64,000 nt of DNA from NCBI RefSeq assembly GCF_013463155.1, contig NZ_CP040781.1:930001-994000 (forward strand), read 5' to 3'. Origin of the DNA: Staphylococcus sp. 17KM0847. GTDB lineage: Bacteria > Bacillota > Bacilli > Staphylococcales > Staphylococcaceae. The notes under the pieces are model-generated. The model was not told the origin of the DNA and ran no database searches. It saw nothing but the letters and a program-made list of their open reading frames with translations. This document shows, in pieces, positions 52,361 through 63,207 of the stretch. Position 1 is the first letter of the stretch; each line of letters begins with the position of its first letter. Both the position numbers and the translations under genes were made by a program.

Positions 52361-53112
52361 TGCAAAGATATTTTTTAAACGAGAACGCTGAGCAACATCA
52401 GCGTTTTTTTATCACAAGTAAAGATGACATTCATCATATCACTAAGGTGATGCGCTATACAGTGGGAGATGAAATGGTTGTCAATTTTAATCAACAGCAA
52501 ACATTTCAAGTACGCATTGTCGATATATCGGGACAATCTATTGAAATTGAAACGATACATCGATTAGATATCCATACAGAACTTCCGATAAAAATAACTG
52601 TAGCAAGTGGTTTAATTAAGTCTGACAAATATGAGTGGTTATTGCAAAAAGCGACAGAATTAGGAGCATATGCTTTTCTTGCTATTCAAATGGATCGTTC
52701 TATCGTTAAACTCAATATGCAAAAAGCGAATAAAAAATTAGAACGTTGGCAAAAAATAGTAAAAGAAGCAGCTGAACAAAGCTATCGTCAGTATATTCCA
52801 TCAGTGAATTATTGCTCGAAATTTAAAGATGTCTATGATACAATGAGTGAATATGATTATGTATTAATGGCATATGAAGAGCAGGCTAAATGTGGTGAAA
52901 CCTCAAATTTTAAGACAACGCTTTCCCAAGTTGAAGAGGGTGCTAAAGTATTGTTGCTTTTTGGTCCTGAAGGTGGTTTCAGTGAGGATGAAATTGATTT
53001 GTTCAGCACACATGCGACAGTTATCGGCTTAGGACCACGTATACTTAGAGCTGAAACTGCACCTTTATATGCATTAAGTGCCATTAGTTATGAAATAGAT
53101 TTAATGGGGTGA
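52360..53112 (+). CDS. rsmE: 16S rRNA (uracil-1498-N3)-methyltransferase RsmE
   Basis: The 250-residue SPOUT-class methyltransferase modifies U1498 of 16S rRNA. The N-terminal PUA-like domain is followed by the trefoil-knot domain with KSDKYEWLLQKATELGA, KEAAEQSYRQYIP, LLFGPEGGFSEDEI and LGPRILRAETAPLYALS (each quoted in part), all typical. The ATG at 52360 overlaps the prmA stop. mtaB follows after 4 bp. Confidence 0.95.
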   Translation: MQRYFLNENAEQHQRFFITSKDDIHHITKVMRYTVGDEMVVNFNQQQTFQVRIVDISGQSIEIETIHRLDIHTELPIKITVASGLIKSDKYEWLLQKATELGAYAFLAIQMDRSIVKLNMQKANKKLERWQKIVKEAAEQSYRQYIPSVNYCSKFKDVYDTMSEYDYVLMAYEEQAKCGETSNFKTTLSQVEEGAKVLLLFGPEGGFSEDEIDLFSTHATVIGLGPRILRAETAPLYALSAISYEIDLMG

Positions 53113-53116
53113 AAAT

Positions 53117-54463
53117 ATGTCAACAGTTGCCTTTCATACATTAGGTTGTAAAGTCAATCACTATGAGACTGAAGCAATTTGGCAATTATTTAAAGAAGCA
53201 AACTATGACCGTGTAGACTTCGAACAAAATGCAGATGTTTTTGTGATTAACACATGTACAGTTACAAATACTGGAGATAAAAAAAGTCGCCAAGTGATTA
53301 GACGAGCAATTAGACAAAATCCAGAAGCTGTTGTCTGTGTTACAGGCTGTTATGCACAAACATCTTCTGCTGAAATTATGGAGATACCCGGTGTTGATAT
53401 TGTAGTAGGTACACAAGATCGCCATAAATTGTTGTCTTACATCGATGCATATCAACAAGAGCGTCAACCGATCAATGGTGTGAGTAACATTATGAAAAAT
53501 CGCACTTACGAAGAGTTGGATGTACCTTATTTTACAGACCGTACACGTGCATCGCTTAAAATACAAGAAGGTTGCAACAACTTCTGTACATTTTGTATTA
53601 TTCCTTGGGCACGTGGTCTAATGCGCTCTCGTGATCCACAAAAAGTTGTTGAACAAGCCACACAGCTCGTTCAATCTGGTTATAAAGAAATTGTTTTAAC
53701 GGGCATTCATACAGGTGGATATGGACAAGATTTAAAAGACTATAATCTTGCACAATTACTACGAGATTTAGAAACAGTTAATGGCTTAGAGCGCATCCGT
53801 ATTTCATCTATTGAAGCAAGTCAATTAACAGATGAAGTGATTGCAGTATTACAACAATCAACCAAAGTTGTTCGCCATTTACATATCCCACTTCAGTCGG
53901 GATCGGATACAGTATTGAAACGCATGCGCCGCAAGTATTCAATGGCACATTTTTCTGAGCGTATTCAAAAGTTGCATGCTGCCTTACCGGGTTTAGCTGT
54001 TACCAGTGATGTGATTGTTGGTTTTCCTGGCGAAACCGAAGAAGAATTCCAAGAAACCTATGACTTTATCGTTAAACATCAATTTTCAGAGTTGCATGTA
54101 TTCCCATACTCACCACGTATTGGTACGCCTGCTGCACGCATGGATGACCAAATTGATGAAGAGATTAAAAATGAACGTGTACACAAGCTAATAGAACTAA
54201 GTAACCAATTAGCTAAAACATACGCTTCACAATTTGAACATGACGTGTTAGAAGTGATTCCGGAAGAGAAAAGTGCCAAAGATGGTGTATTGGTTGGCTA
54301 TGCTGATAACTATATGAAAGTAGAATTTGAAGGCGATACATCTTTAATTGGTCAAATTTGCAAAGTGAAAATTGACAAAGTGGGCTATCCTATCAATTAC
54401 GGTACATTTCTAAGAACAGTTGAACATGCAAACAACCAATCTGAACTCGAAATGTTAGCTTAA
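53117..54463 (+). CDS. mtaB: tRNA t6A37 methylthiotransferase MtaB
   Basis: The 448-residue radical SAM enzyme adds a methylthio group to t6A37 of tRNA-Lys and related tRNAs (ms2t6A). Three N-terminal cluster cysteines (C11, C47, C78) and the radical SAM set C153, C157, C160 in GCNNFCTFC are present, with a C-terminal TRAM-like region ending around GTFLRTVE. It is the last gene of the heat-shock-linked group; about 170 bp later comes rpsU with its own promoter. Confidence 0.95.
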   Translation: MSTVAFHTLGCKVNHYETEAIWQLFKEANYDRVDFEQNADVFVINTCTVTNTGDKKSRQVIRRAIRQNPEAVVCVTGCYAQTSSAEIMEIPGVDIVVGTQDRHKLLSYIDAYQQERQPINGVSNIMKNRTYEELDVPYFTDRTRASLKIQEGCNNFCTFCIIPWARGLMRSRDPQKVVEQATQLVQSGYKEIVLTGIHTGGYGQDLKDYNLAQLLRDLETVNGLERIRISSIEASQLTDEVIAVLQQSTKVVRHLHIPLQSGSDTVLKRMRRKYSMAHFSERIQKLHAALPGLAVTSDVIVGFPGETEEEFQETYDFIVKHQFSELHVFPYSPRIGTPAARMDDQIDEEIKNERVHKLIELSNQLAKTYASQFEHDVLEVIPEEKSAKDGVLVGYADNYMKVEFEGDTSLIGQICKVKIDKVGYPINYGTFLRTVEHANNQSELEMLA

Positions 54464-54531
54464 TTAGCTGAATTGGATAATATATTTATATAAAAAATTT
54501 GAAGTTATCATAAAAAATGTAATTTTGTCGA

Positions 54532-54560
54532 TTGACCGATAATCCATTTTAATTTATACT
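54532..54560 (+). promoter_or_regulatory. SigmaA promoter of rpsU
   Basis: TTGACC (54532-54537) and TATACT (54555-54560) are spaced by exactly 17 bp and lie 72 bp before the rpsU start codon. Confidence 0.75.
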
Positions 54561-54631
54561 ATTGTTTACATGGTGAGTTACTATGTAAATATGAAAAAGT
54601 TTTTTTGATATTTGGAGGGAGGGAAATACAG

Positions 54632-54808
54632 ATGTCTAAAACAGTAGTCCGTAAAAACGAATCATTAGAAGATGCATTGCGTCGTTTTAAACGCTCAGTT
54701 TCAAAAAGCGGTACAATTCAAGAAGTTCGTAAACGCGAATTCTATGAAAAGCCAAGTGTAAAACGTAAGAAAAAATCTGAAGCTGCTCGTAAACGTAAAT
54801 TCAGATAA
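54632..54808 (+). CDS. rpsU: 30S ribosomal protein S21
   Basis: The 58-residue basic protein starts [21 protein letters not shown] and ends in a lysine/arginine-rich tail, full length for S21. S21 lies next to the anti-Shine-Dalgarno region of 16S rRNA and helps initiation. The very strong GGAGGGAGGG 9-18 bp upstream supports ATG 54632. A terminator follows at 54859. Confidence 0.97.
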
Positions 54809-54858
54809 TTCATTAATGTGTTGAACTCCCTCAACGTTCAAATTAATGATATATAAGA

Positions 54859-54900
54859 AACCTCAGATATTTGACATTGCTCAAGTATCTGAGGTTTTTT
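54859..54900 (+). terminator. terminator of rpsU
   Basis: AACCTCAGATATTTGA (54859-54874) pairs with TCAAGTATCTGAGGTT (54881-54896) with one mismatch, followed by a T-run. Confidence 0.9.
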
Positions 54901-54977
54901 GCTTAATAATGGAAGCAAATCTCTAAATAGAATGAGCGCTAGTATAAGGTATACTGAGCTACATTCATTAAAGCCTT

Positions 54978-55005
54978 TTGCGCAATGACTATTTTCATGT
55001 ATACT
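54978..55005 (+). promoter_or_regulatory. SigmaA promoter of the nfeD-like/floA operon
   Basis: TTGCGC (54978-54983) and TATACT (55000-55005) are 16 bp apart. Transcription should begin near 55012, which rules out start codons for the next gene upstream of that point. Confidence 0.6.
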
Positions 55006-55037
55006 ACAAAGAGAGAGTGAGGTGTCTTAAAGTTCTA

Positions 55038-55733
55038 ATGGGTGTACATATGTTATTCCTCTATACCTTTATTTCATTCCAAGAAGGGTTAGAAAAGTTT
55101 GGAGCGTGGGTAACATCTCCAGTGAGCACATTAATTCTAACTTGTATTGTTTTTCTAGGATTTGTCTATCAACTTTATTCAAAGCGCTTAAACTTTTCAG
55201 GTATTTTATCATTATTAGCGCTGCTGCTTATTTTTTTAGGGTTTGTCATTCAGGGTAGTCTATCTACAATGACATTTATTATTTTTATGATAGGCGTTAT
55301 TCTAGTGATCATCGAGCTGTTTATAGTGGGGGCAGTTCTTGGTTTGATTGGTATGGGTCTTATCATTTTTAGTTTGGTAACCATGGGTGATAATTTATCT
55401 ATGATGTTACTAAATGTGTGTATTGCACTAATATTAACAATTATTGAGTGGGTGATTTTAGTGAAGATTTTCAAAAAAACAATTTCTTTATTTGATAATG
55501 TTGTTTTAAAAGATTCGACTAACAAAGAGTCGGGCTATACTTCTCACAATGATCGTTCCCATCTCGTTGGTAAGGTTGCTACAACTTTAACAGATTTACG
55601 ACCATCTGGCATTATTGTATTAGATGGTGAACGCATTGACGCTGTATCAGAAGGTGGTTTCATCCTTCAACAATCACAAGTAGAGATTATTGAAGTAGAA
55701 GGTACACGTGTCGTTGTTAGACAAAAACATTAA
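55038..55733 (+). CDS. NfeD-family membrane protein (short form)
   Basis: The protein of about 231 residues has four to six hydrophobic helices (residues about 5-140 of the product) followed by a cytosolic or extracytosolic OB-fold domain ([28 protein letters not shown]...). This is the short NfeD type: it has no N-terminal ClpP-like serine protease domain. NfeD proteins are paired with flotillins; floA follows 17 bp downstream, as in Bacillus (yqeZ-yqfA). The start at 55038 is inferred from the promoter and an AGGTG element, and a downstream ATG at 55050 is possible. Confidence 0.85.
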   Translation: MGVHMLFLYTFISFQEGLEKFGAWVTSPVSTLILTCIVFLGFVYQLYSKRLNFSGILSLLALLLIFLGFVIQGSLSTMTFIIFMIGVILVIIELFIVGAVLGLIGMGLIIFSLVTMGDNLSMMLLNVCIALILTIIEWVILVKIFKKTISLFDNVVLKDSTNKESGYTSHNDRSHLVGKVATTLTDLRPSGIIVLDGERIDAVSEGGFILQQSQVEIIEVEGTRVVVRQKH

Positions 55734-55750
55734 TTAAAAGGAGAGAAATT

Positions 55751-56749
55751 ATGTTTACAACAGGTTTTATTTCGTTAATAGTTATTGCTGTGTTAGTTAT
55801 CGTAGCATTAATGATTTTGTTTTCATTTGTACCAGTAGGACTATGGATTTCTGCGCTAGCTGCTGGAGTTAAGGTAAGTATTGGTACATTGGTGGGTATG
55901 CGCTTACGTCGTGTATCACCTAGAAAAGTCATTGGACCATTGATTAAAGCACATAAAGCAGGTCTTCAATTGACAACAAATCAGTTAGAATCGCACTATT
56001 TAGCTGGAGGTAATGTAGATCGAGTAGTTGATGCGAATATTGCGGCACAACGTGCTGATATTAATTTACCTTTTGAACGCGGAGCTGCCATTGATTTAGC
56101 AGGACGTGACGTTTTAGAGGCTGTTCAAATGTCAGTTAACCCTAAAGTTATTGAAACACCATTTATTGCTGGTGTTGCTATGAATGGGATTGAAGTAAAA
56201 GCCAAGGCACGTATTACAGTTAGAGCTAATATTTCACGTCTTGTTGGTGGTGCAGGAGAAGATACAATTATTGCACGTGTTGGTGAAGGTATCGTTTCGA
56301 CAATTGGTTCAAGTGAGCACCATTCACAAGTTCTTGAAAATCCAGACAATATTTCAAAAACTGTACTAAGTAAAGGTTTAGATTCAGGTACAGCTTTTGA
56401 AATTTTATCAATCGATATTGCAGATGTTGATATTAGTAAAAATATCGGTGCAGATTTACAAACAGAACAAGCGATTGCAGACAAGAACATTGCACAAGCT
56501 AAAGCCGAAGAACGTCGTGCAATGGCTGTTGCACAAGAACAAGAAATGAAAGCACGTGTGCAAGAAATGCATGCCAAAGTTGTTGAAGCTGAAGCTGAAG
56601 TACCACTAGCTATGGCTGAAGCACTTCGATCAGGTAACATTGGCGTTAAGGATTACTACAACTTGAAAAATATTGAAGCAGATACAGGTATGAGAGAAGC
56701 AATTAATAAACACTCTCAGCAACAAAACGACACACCATCTGACCAATAA
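55751..56749 (+). CDS. floA: flotillin-like protein FloA
   Basis: The 332-residue protein has an N-terminal membrane hairpin (residues about 5-42), a band-7/SPFH-like domain and a C-terminal coiled coil rich in A, E and K (about 235-300). FloA organises functional membrane microdomains and affects fluidity and oligomeric complexes such as those for secretion. AGGAGAG precedes the ATG. The neighbouring NfeD-like gene and the next gene likely act with it. Confidence 0.94.
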   Translation: MFTTGFISLIVIAVLVIVALMILFSFVPVGLWISALAAGVKVSIGTLVGMRLRRVSPRKVIGPLIKAHKAGLQLTTNQLESHYLAGGNVDRVVDANIAAQRADINLPFERGAAIDLAGRDVLEAVQMSVNPKVIETPFIAGVAMNGIEVKAKARITVRANISRLVGGAGEDTIIARVGEGIVSTIGSSEHHSQVLENPDNISKTVLSKGLDSGTAFEILSIDIADVDISKNIGADLQTEQAIADKNIAQAKAEERRAMAVAQEQEMKARVQEMHAKVVEAEAEVPLAMAEALRSGNIGVKDYYNLKNIEADTGMREAINKHSQQQNDTPSDQ

Positions 56750-56765
56750 TAAATGAGGTGATTAT

Positions 56766-57407
56766 ATGAGTATGGGTTTCATTATTTTCCTCATTACAAT
56801 TGCGATTTCATTGTTTAGTGCAATTGGGGATAAACAGCATGAAAAACGTCAAAAACAGCAACCACCTCGTCCAAAACAACAACAAAAACCAGCAAAGGGC
56901 TTTTTTGATCAAGTACAGGAGTCCATTCAAGAGATTGAACAAGAGATAAAACAAGCTATGAACGACGACACACCTAAAGAATCTAAAGCACCAACACAAA
57001 CAAGAACACCTCAGAAAGATCAAACACCACAAACTTTTGATGATGCTAAAGGTCCATTAGAACCGCCACCGTCAGAATATGAATCGCCTGCAAATGTAAA
57101 TAGACGTCATGATGAAGAGAGCGCACGACAAGCATTGCAAGACATGGTAACAACACGCATGAATGAATTGGATGACGAAATGCATCGAGAGCGCCAAAAA
57201 CAGCTTGCGCGTATTGAACGTCGTGCAAAAGCGATTATTCAAGATGAATATTTATCGCAGCGAACAAAAGAAATTAAGCTAAAAGCACTGACTAACGCAA
57301 CAAATGCAGGGAATAAAAAACAGCATAGTCTTGCCTTTTCTGACAATGAAGTGGTCAATGGTATGATTTGGTCAGAAATTCTAAATAAGCCGAAGCAATT
57401 ACGATAA
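56766..57407 (+). CDS. uncharacterised membrane-anchored protein of the floA operon
   Basis: The 213-residue protein has one N-terminal membrane helix (MGFIIFLITIAISLFSAIG, residues 3-21). A long polar linker rich in K, Q, P and E follows (about 25-120). The C-terminal helical part with likely coiled coil (MVTTRMNELDDEMHRERQKQLARIERRAKAI, about 127-157, described here as the helical core) comes last. I do not recognise a named domain. It starts 17 bp after floA with GAGGTG upstream, and so is probably made with the flotillin and NfeD-like protein; a role in membrane domain organisation is inference. A terminator follows. Confidence 0.8.
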   Translation: MSMGFIIFLITIAISLFSAIGDKQHEKRQKQQPPRPKQQQKPAKGFFDQVQESIQEIEQEIKQAMNDDTPKESKAPTQTRTPQKDQTPQTFDDAKGPLEPPPSEYESPANVNRRHDEESARQALQDMVTTRMNELDDEMHRERQKQLARIERRAKAIIQDEYLSQRTKEIKLKALTNATNAGNKKQHSLAFSDNEVVNGMIWSEILNKPKQLR

Positions 57408-57433
57408 TATGATGCGTAATGAATGACACATTT

Positions 57434-57489
57434 AAAAGTGAGATTGTGAAACCTTTTTCGATGATTAAGGTTTCCATCTCACTTTTTTA
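57434..57489 (+). terminator. terminator of the floA operon
   Basis: AAAAGTGAGAT pairs with ATCTCACTTTT on the outside and GAAACCTT with AAGGTTTC inside (57434-57487), with T residues at the end. Confidence 0.85.
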
Positions 57490-57678
57490 GTATCGGGATG
57501 ATTTAAGATGTTTCATATCATATCCTTAAATAATTATTTTGATACAAGAGATTTTTATCTCAAGCCTATAATACCTAAATCATGCTATAATAAGCATGAA
57601 CAATGCGTAAATAATTATTGCATAGAACAATTTATTTCTGATAGATTGAAGTTAATCATAAGATAAAGGAGTAACTGT

Positions 57679-58623
57679 ATGCCTGGAATTATTCAAATAG
57701 ATGATATACATCAAGCACAAGCGTTGTTAGGTAATAATGATGAACATATCGAATTGATCGAAGCTGCCTTTGATGTAATCATCCATGCTCGTGGACAAGA
57801 AGTAGCCGTAAAAGGACAAAAAATCGCGGACGTTACAATTGTTGAGTCACTTTTACACCATTTACTAAAAGTCATCGAAAAAGGTGAAAATATTAGGGTG
57901 AAAGATGTACAAGCTGCAATTAAAATGGCTAAAAATGGCACCATAGACCATCTTGTTGATTTATATGATGAAGAAATCACGAAAGATGCATATGGCAAAG
58001 TGATTCGTCCTAAAACGATGGGGCAACGTATGTATATTCATGCGATGAAACAACATGATTTAGTTTTTGGCATTGGACCAGCTGGAACGGGGAAGACGTT
58101 TTTGGCAGTTGTTTATGCGGCTAAGGCTTTGCGTGCAGGGCAAGTTAAGCGTATTGTACTCACAAGACCCGCAGTAGAGGCTGGCGAATCTCTAGGATTT
58201 TTACCTGGTGATTTAAAGGAAAAAGTAGATCCTTATTTGCGCCCATTATATGATGGTTTGCACACAGTATTAGGTGCCGAACAAACAACACGCTTTATTG
58301 AACGTGGTGTGATCGAAATTGCCCCATTAGCTTACATGCGAGGACGAACATTAGATGATGCATTCGTCATACTAGACGAAGCACAAAATACAACACAAGC
58401 TCAGATGAAAATGTTTTTAACACGACTTGGTTTTGGTTCTAAAATGGTTGTAACCGGTGATAAGACACAAATAGATTTACCGAAAGGCGTGAAAAGTGGA
58501 TTAGTAGAAGCTGAATCGCGCTTAAAAGGTATAAAAGGTTTAAGTATACAACATCTTGATCAAGCAGATGTTGTCAGACATCCACTGGTAGGCCGTATTA
58601 TTACAAGATACGAGGAGGAATGA
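57679..58623 (+). CDS. phoH: PhoH-family ATPase
   Basis: The 314-residue PhoH-like (YbeZ type) protein has Walker [10 protein letters not shown] near residues 133-141, [19 protein letters not shown] following, and Walker [11 protein letters not shown] near 233. PhoH is an ATPase linked to RNA metabolism and works with YbeY, encoded 4 bp later. TGCTATAAT at 57583-57591 is a likely extended -10 promoter. AAAGGAGT precedes the ATG. It begins the phoH-ybeY-dgkA-cdd-era-recO cluster. Confidence 0.94.
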   Translation: MPGIIQIDDIHQAQALLGNNDEHIELIEAAFDVIIHARGQEVAVKGQKIADVTIVESLLHHLLKVIEKGENIRVKDVQAAIKMAKNGTIDHLVDLYDEEITKDAYGKVIRPKTMGQRMYIHAMKQHDLVFGIGPAGTGKTFLAVVYAAKALRAGQVKRIVLTRPAVEAGESLGFLPGDLKEKVDPYLRPLYDGLHTVLGAEQTTRFIERGVIEIAPLAYMRGRTLDDAFVILDEAQNTTQAQMKMFLTRLGFGSKMVVTGDKTQIDLPKGVKSGLVEAESRLKGIKGLSIQHLDQADVVRHPLVGRIITRYEEE

Positions 58624-58627
58624 AATA

Positions 58628-59101
58628 ATGTTTACTATTGATTTTAGTGATCATACGGAGCAAGTTGAACCGACTTGGCGCCACCAAATCGAACAGCTAT
58701 TAACTTTTGCAAAAGAGCAGGAGGCTATCACAGAAGATGCTGAACTATCTGTTACTTTTGTAGATAAAGACGAGATACAAAGCATTAATCGTGATTATCG
58801 TGATAAGGATAAAATAACAGACGTGATTTCTTTTGCATTTGAAGAAGATGAAGACATATTTGAGGACTTTGAAGGTGTGGAAGTGCCTCGTGTACTTGGG
58901 GACATTATTATTTGTACAGATGTTGCCAAAGCGCAAGCAGAGCAATATAATCATTCATTTGAACGTGAACTGGGGTTTTTAGCATTGCATGGTTTCTTAC
59001 ACTTGCTGGGTTACGACCATATGACTGAAGAAGATGAGCGTGTGATGTTTGGGCGTCAAGATGAGATTTTATCAGCATTCGGTTTAACGAGAGATCGATG
59101 A
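58628..59101 (+). CDS. ybeY: endoribonuclease/rRNA maturation factor YbeY
   Basis: The 157-residue metalloprotein acts in 16S rRNA 3'-end maturation and ribosome quality control. The zinc motif is [13 protein letters not shown] with H121, H125 and H131, preceded by [10 protein letters not shown]. Cluster position between phoH and dgkA is standard. The stop overlaps the dgkA start by 4 bp. Confidence 0.96.
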   Translation: MFTIDFSDHTEQVEPTWRHQIEQLLTFAKEQEAITEDAELSVTFVDKDEIQSINRDYRDKDKITDVISFAFEEDEDIFEDFEGVEVPRVLGDIIICTDVAKAQAEQYNHSFERELGFLALHGFLHLLGYDHMTEEDERVMFGRQDEILSAFGLTRDR

Positions 59102-59436
59102 TTAGACGATTTAAACATGCTTTGAGTGGTGGTCGTATATTATTATGTAAAGATATTAATTTTCTTTTGCATCTGACTGCTGGTTTGATAGTGTTTATAC
59201 TCGGTTTCACTTTGAAAATTTCTATGTTGGAGTGGCTTTTTATTTCAATTGCTGTATTTTTAGTGTGGTTAGCTGAAGCTATTAATACTGCCATAGAATA
59301 TGCAGTGGACCTTTCAACAACTTCGTATCACACTTATGCCAAGTATGCAAAAGATATTGCAGCATTTAGTGTTTTACTTGCTGCACTTTTAGCTTTAATT
59401 ATTGGTAGTATTGTATTTATACCTAAAATTTTATAA
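59098..59436 (+). CDS. dgkA: diacylglycerol/undecaprenol kinase
   Basis: The 112-residue inner-membrane enzyme has three predicted helices and the DgkA signature [15 protein letters not shown] near residues 60-74. In Firmicutes this small family mainly phosphorylates undecaprenol to recycle the cell-wall lipid carrier. It starts inside the end of ybeY (ATGA overlap), which shows translational coupling, and is followed by cdd after 12 bp. Confidence 0.92.
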   Translation: MIRRFKHALSGGRILLCKDINFLLHLTAGLIVFILGFTLKISMLEWLFISIAVFLVWLAEAINTAIEYAVDLSTTSYHTYAKYAKDIAAFSVLLAALLALIIGSIVFIPKIL

Positions 59437-59448
59437 GAGGTGATTGAT

Positions 59449-59862
59449 ATGACATTCACTGATCGACATTTTGAAGAAGTAAGAAAAGCACAGCAAAATG
59501 CATATGCACCATATAGTCATTTTAAAGTAGGTGCCTATTTATTAACAAAGGACGGCAAAGCATTCCACGGGGCTAACATTGAAAATGCGGCATATCCTGC
59601 AACGATTTGTGCAGAGCGTTCGGCACTCGTTGCGGCGATGTCACAAGGTTATCGTCCCGGTGATTTTGCCTCTATTACTATTACAGTTGACAGTGATGTG
59701 ATTTCATCACCGTGCGGAACATGTCGTCAGGTCCTTAAAGAGTTATGTGACGATGATATGCCTGTTTATATGACAAACAATACAGGTGCAATGAAAAAGA
59801 GGACTGTTGCCGAATTATTACCACTTGGATTTTCAGGAAAGGATTTAAATATTAATGAATGA
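59449..59862 (+). CDS. cdd: cytidine deaminase
   Basis: The 137-residue tetrameric zinc enzyme deaminates cytidine and deoxycytidine. Zinc and catalytic residues are C54 and E56 in CAERSAL and C89 and C92 in PCGTC. The ATG at 59449 has AGAGGTGA 6-13 bp upstream. Its last codons overlap era by 8 bp, as in other Bacillales. Confidence 0.96.
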   Translation: MTFTDRHFEEVRKAQQNAYAPYSHFKVGAYLLTKDGKAFHGANIENAAYPATICAERSALVAAMSQGYRPGDFASITITVDSDVISSPCGTCRQVLKELCDDDMPVYMTNNTGAMKKRTVAELLPLGFSGKDLNINE

Positions 59863-60751
59863 ATATAAATCAGGATTTGTTACGATTATTGGACGACCTA
59901 ACGTAGGAAAGTCTACTTTTGTAAATCGTGTGATCGGTCATAAAATAGCGATAATGTCTGATAAGGCACAAACAACACGCAATAAAATTCAAGGCGTGAT
60001 GACACAACAAGATGCACAGATTGTTTTTTTAGATACACCGGGGATTCATAAGCCTAAACATAAGTTAGGTGACTACATGATGAAAGTTGCCAAAAATACA
60101 TTATCTGAGATTGATGCAGTGATGTTTATGGTTAATGCAAATGAAGATATCGGTCGCGGAGATCAGTATATTATGGATATGTTAAAAACCATAAAAACAC
60201 CTGTCTTTCTTGTATTAAATAAGATTGACCTTGTACATCCAGATGAGTTAATGCCAAAAATTGAGCAGTATCAGTCATATATGTCATTTGCTGAAGTGGT
60301 ACCACTTTCTGCATTAGAGGGTCATAATGTTGATCACTTTTTAAATGTTTTAAAGTCATATTTACCTGAAGGACCTCAATATTATCCAGACGGACAAATC
60401 TCAGATCATCCAGAGCAATTTGTTGTGAGTGAGTTGATACGTGAAAAAATATTACAAACAACGTCAGAAGAAATACCACATTCCATCGGTGTTAATGTAG
60501 AACGCATGATTCGAGAAGATGAAGCGCGTGTACGTGTAGAAGCTGTTATTTATGTTGAACGTGATTCTCAAAAAGGTATTGTTATTGGGAAAGGCGGCAA
60601 AAAGCTCAAAGAAATAGGGAAGCGTGCGCGTCGTGATATTGAGCATCTATTAGGTTCTAAAGTGTATTTAGATTTATGGGTGAAAGTACAAAAAGATTGG
60701 CGCAATAAATCTCATTTTATTAAACAAATGGGATATGTAGAAGATGAGTAG
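59855..60751 (+). CDS. era: GTPase Era
   Basis: The 298-residue GTPase is needed for 16S rRNA maturation and 30S assembly. G1 is GRPNVGKST at residues 13-21, G3 DTPGIHKP, G4 NKID, and a C-terminal KH domain contains [15 protein letters not shown] near residue 243, which binds the 3' end of 16S rRNA. It overlaps cdd and is followed by recO after 20 bp. Confidence 0.97.
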   Translation: MNEYKSGFVTIIGRPNVGKSTFVNRVIGHKIAIMSDKAQTTRNKIQGVMTQQDAQIVFLDTPGIHKPKHKLGDYMMKVAKNTLSEIDAVMFMVNANEDIGRGDQYIMDMLKTIKTPVFLVLNKIDLVHPDELMPKIEQYQSYMSFAEVVPLSALEGHNVDHFLNVLKSYLPEGPQYYPDGQISDHPEQFVVSELIREKILQTTSEEIPHSIGVNVERMIREDEARVRVEAVIYVERDSQKGIVIGKGGKKLKEIGKRARRDIEHLLGSKVYLDLWVKVQKDWRNKSHFIKQMGYVEDE

Positions 60752-60771
60752 TTTAGCAAGAAGGTGAAGCA

Positions 60772-61548
60772 ATGCTCACTAAACAAAAAGGAATCGTTAT
60801 TAAAACAGTAGATTATGGAGAGTCTGATAAAATTATAACCATTTTAAATGAGCATGGTGCCAAAGTACCACTTATGGTTCGTCGAGCTAAAAAAACAAAA
60901 TCAGGTCTGCAAGCGACGACACAGTTGTTTGTGTATGGATTATTTATTTATAACCAATGGCGTGGTATGGGAACTTTGACATCTGTTGATGTTATTGAGC
61001 GTTATTATGATTTAAGAATGGATATTTTAACGAATAGTTATGCGAGTCTTTGTTTAGAAACGATTGATGGTGCATTCGAACATGATCGTGTAGAACCTAA
61101 ATTGTATGATTTATTAATGTTTGCATTGTCAAGAATTCAAGAAGGGACATCGTCACAACTTATTGCCAATATCGTGATGTTAAAATGTATGACATATTAT
61201 GGTTTTGATATTAATTTAACGAGATGTGCAGCGACACATACTGAACAACCTGCTGAATTTATAGGGTATAGTTTTAAATTGGACGGTGTACTCTCTGAAA
61301 AAGCGATGCATCTCGATACACATTTATTACCCTTATCTAATAAAACGATTTACTTAATGTCTATACTTAAAACATTGCCATTAAATAAGCTCAATGCAAT
61401 ATCTATTCATGATGCTATTGTAGCAGAAATGTCACAATTTATATTAATGGCTTATAAGGAATATGCAGGAATGTACTTTAAAAGTCAACGTATGATTAAT
61501 CAACTTCTGAGATTTGATACTGCCTTCAATAGCAGTAAAAATAAATAA
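60772..61548 (+). CDS. recO: DNA repair protein RecO
   Basis: The 258-residue recombination mediator loads RecA with RecF and RecR. The N-terminal OB fold begins LTKQKGIVIKTVDYGESDKII, and the middle and C-terminal helical parts are typical. The cysteine-rich zinc site of some RecO proteins is mostly missing, with the middle showing just CAATHTEQP. AGAAGGTGAAG precedes the ATG. A shared terminator separates it from the convergent glyS. Confidence 0.93.
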   Translation: MLTKQKGIVIKTVDYGESDKIITILNEHGAKVPLMVRRAKKTKSGLQATTQLFVYGLFIYNQWRGMGTLTSVDVIERYYDLRMDILTNSYASLCLETIDGAFEHDRVEPKLYDLLMFALSRIQEGTSSQLIANIVMLKCMTYYGFDINLTRCAATHTEQPAEFIGYSFKLDGVLSEKAMHLDTHLLPLSNKTIYLMSILKTLPLNKLNAISIHDAIVAEMSQFILMAYKEYAGMYFKSQRMINQLLRFDTAFNSSKNK

Positions 61549-61587
61549 AGGTGTAAGTGGATAAACTATCTATCCACTTACACCTTT
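61547..61587. terminator. bidirectional terminator between recO and glyS
   Basis: AAAGGTGTAAGTGGATA (61547-61563) pairs perfectly with TATCCACTTACACCTTT (61571-61587). T-rich or A-rich flanks exist on both sides, so it serves both convergent genes. Confidence 0.9.
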
Positions 61588-61600
61588 TCCTATAAAGAGA

Positions 61601-62992
61601 TTAAAATTTAACTTTTTCTGCCAAAAATGCATTTAATTCATGAATTGGCATGCGCACTTGTTCCATTGTATCACGATCACGTACTGTGACTTGTTGGTCT
61701 TCAAGTGAATCAAAATCAAATGTAATACAGTATGGTGTTCCAATTTCATCTTGACGACGATAACGTTTACCAATAGATTGTGACTCATCAAAATCAACAA
61801 CAAAGTTTTCACTGAGTTGTTCATACACTTTAATCGCATCTGCTGATAATTTTTTACTTAATGGTAAGATGGCTGCTTTATAAGGTGCAATAGCAGGGTG
61901 GAAGTGTAAAACTGTACGTGCATCTTTACTACCTTCGACACCTTCTTCAGCATATGCATCACATAAAAATGCAAGTGTCACACGGTCTGCGCCAAGTGAG
62001 GGTTCGATACAATATGGGATATATTTTTCATTCGTTTCTGGATCATGATATTTAAAGTCTTCACCTGAATGTTCACTATGCTTTTTCAAGTCATAGTCTG
62101 TGCGGCTTGCGATACCCCATAACTCACCCCAGCCGAATGGAAAGCGAAACTCAATATCTGTCGTTGCATTTGAATAGTGGGATAATTCATCTTCATCATG
62201 GTCACGCAAACGAAGATTTTCATCTTTTAAACCTAAGTCTTTCAACCATTTTGCTGCATAATCTTTCCAATAAGACTGCCATTCGATTTCAGTTCCCGGC
62301 TTACAGAAGAATTCTAACTCCATTTGTTCAAACTCTCTTGTACGGAAAATAAAGTTACCTGGTGTAATCTCATTTCGGAATGACTTTCCGACTTGTCCAA
62401 TACCAAATGGTAATTTCTTTCTCATTGAGCGTTGAACATTCTTATAGTTGACGAAAATACCTTGTGCTGTTTCTGGACGCATAAAGATTTCATTTGTTGA
62501 ATCTTCAGTAACACCTTGGAATGTCTTGAACATCAAGTTAAACTGACGGATATCTGTCCAGTTCGCTGTTCCACTAACTGGGCAAGTAATACCTTCTTCA
62601 TCGATAATACGTTTCATCTCATCGAAACTTAAACCATCAGCAATAAAGTTTTCATCACCTTTAACGTGATGCATGTAGTCTTCGATAATTTTATCAGCAC
62701 GATAACGAATCTTACTATCTTTGTTATCAATCATAGGATCATTGAAGTTGCCTAAATGTCCTGAAGCCTCCCAAGTTTTAGGGTTCATTAAAATAGCAGC
62801 ATCAAGTCCTACGTTATAAGGTGATTGAGTTATAAACTTTTTCCACCATGCTTTTTTAATATTATTTTTTAATTCTACACCTAATGGGCCATAATCCCAT
62901 GTGTTGGCAAGTCCACCATAAATTTCACTCCCCGGAAAAACGAAACCTCTGTGTTTTGCTAATTGTACAATTGTATCCATATTTTTTTCCAT
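61601..62992 (-). CDS. glyS: glycyl-tRNA synthetase (alpha2 type)
   Basis: The 463-residue class II synthetase charges tRNA-Gly as a homodimer, the type found in staphylococci. It contains [23 protein letters not shown] near the N terminus (quoted in part), [33 protein letters not shown] (motif 2), and [12 protein letters not shown] (motif 3). The first ATG at 62992 has AAGGAG 12-17 bp upstream; an internal ATG at 62980 has no better site. It is transcribed opposite to recO and governed by the T-box upstream. Confidence 0.96.
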   Translation of the reverse strand: MEKNMDTIVQLAKHRGFVFPGSEIYGGLANTWDYGPLGVELKNNIKKAWWKKFITQSPYNVGLDAAILMNPKTWEASGHLGNFNDPMIDNKDSKIRYRADKIIEDYMHHVKGDENFIADGLSFDEMKRIIDEEGITCPVSGTANWTDIRQFNLMFKTFQGVTEDSTNEIFMRPETAQGIFVNYKNVQRSMRKKLPFGIGQVGKSFRNEITPGNFIFRTREFEQMELEFFCKPGTEIEWQSYWKDYAAKWLKDLGLKDENLRLRDHDEDELSHYSNATTDIEFRFPFGWGELWGIASRTDYDLKKHSEHSGEDFKYHDPETNEKYIPYCIEPSLGADRVTLAFLCDAYAEEGVEGSKDARTVLHFHPAIAPYKAAILPLSKKLSADAIKVYEQLSENFVVDFDESQSIGKRYRRQDEIGTPYCITFDFDSLEDQQVTVRDRDTMEQVRMPIHELNAFLAEKVKF

Positions 62993-63013
62993 ATGTTGTC
63001 ACTCCTTCAAAAT

Positions 63014-63207
63014 AAAAAAGCCCCAAGTCAAAGAAATTTACTCTTTGCCTTGGGACGAATTATAATGATAATCCGCGGTTCCACCCAATTTAGTGTAGCC
63101 ACTCGCTTTAATATAAGTTCAATTGTGTGCCAGTAGTCGTTTGTTAAGCTTTCACCATCCTTAACTCGCTTTAAATATTATTCTATGTCATCACTTTCTG
63201 AAAGGCA
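63014..63207 (-). promoter_or_regulatory. T-box riboswitch of glyS (glycine specifier)
   Basis: On the minus strand the T-box motif TGGGTGGAACCGCGG lies at about 63088-63074. It is followed by a terminator stem (GTCCCAAGGCAAAGAG pairing with CTTTGACTTGGGGC, 63056-63014) and T residues. A GGC glycine codon in ACTACTGGCAC at 63131-63129 is the likely specifier. The probable promoter, TTGTTA (63241-63236) and TATGTT (63219-63214) with 16-bp spacing, fixes the 5' end near 63207. Confidence 0.88.
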
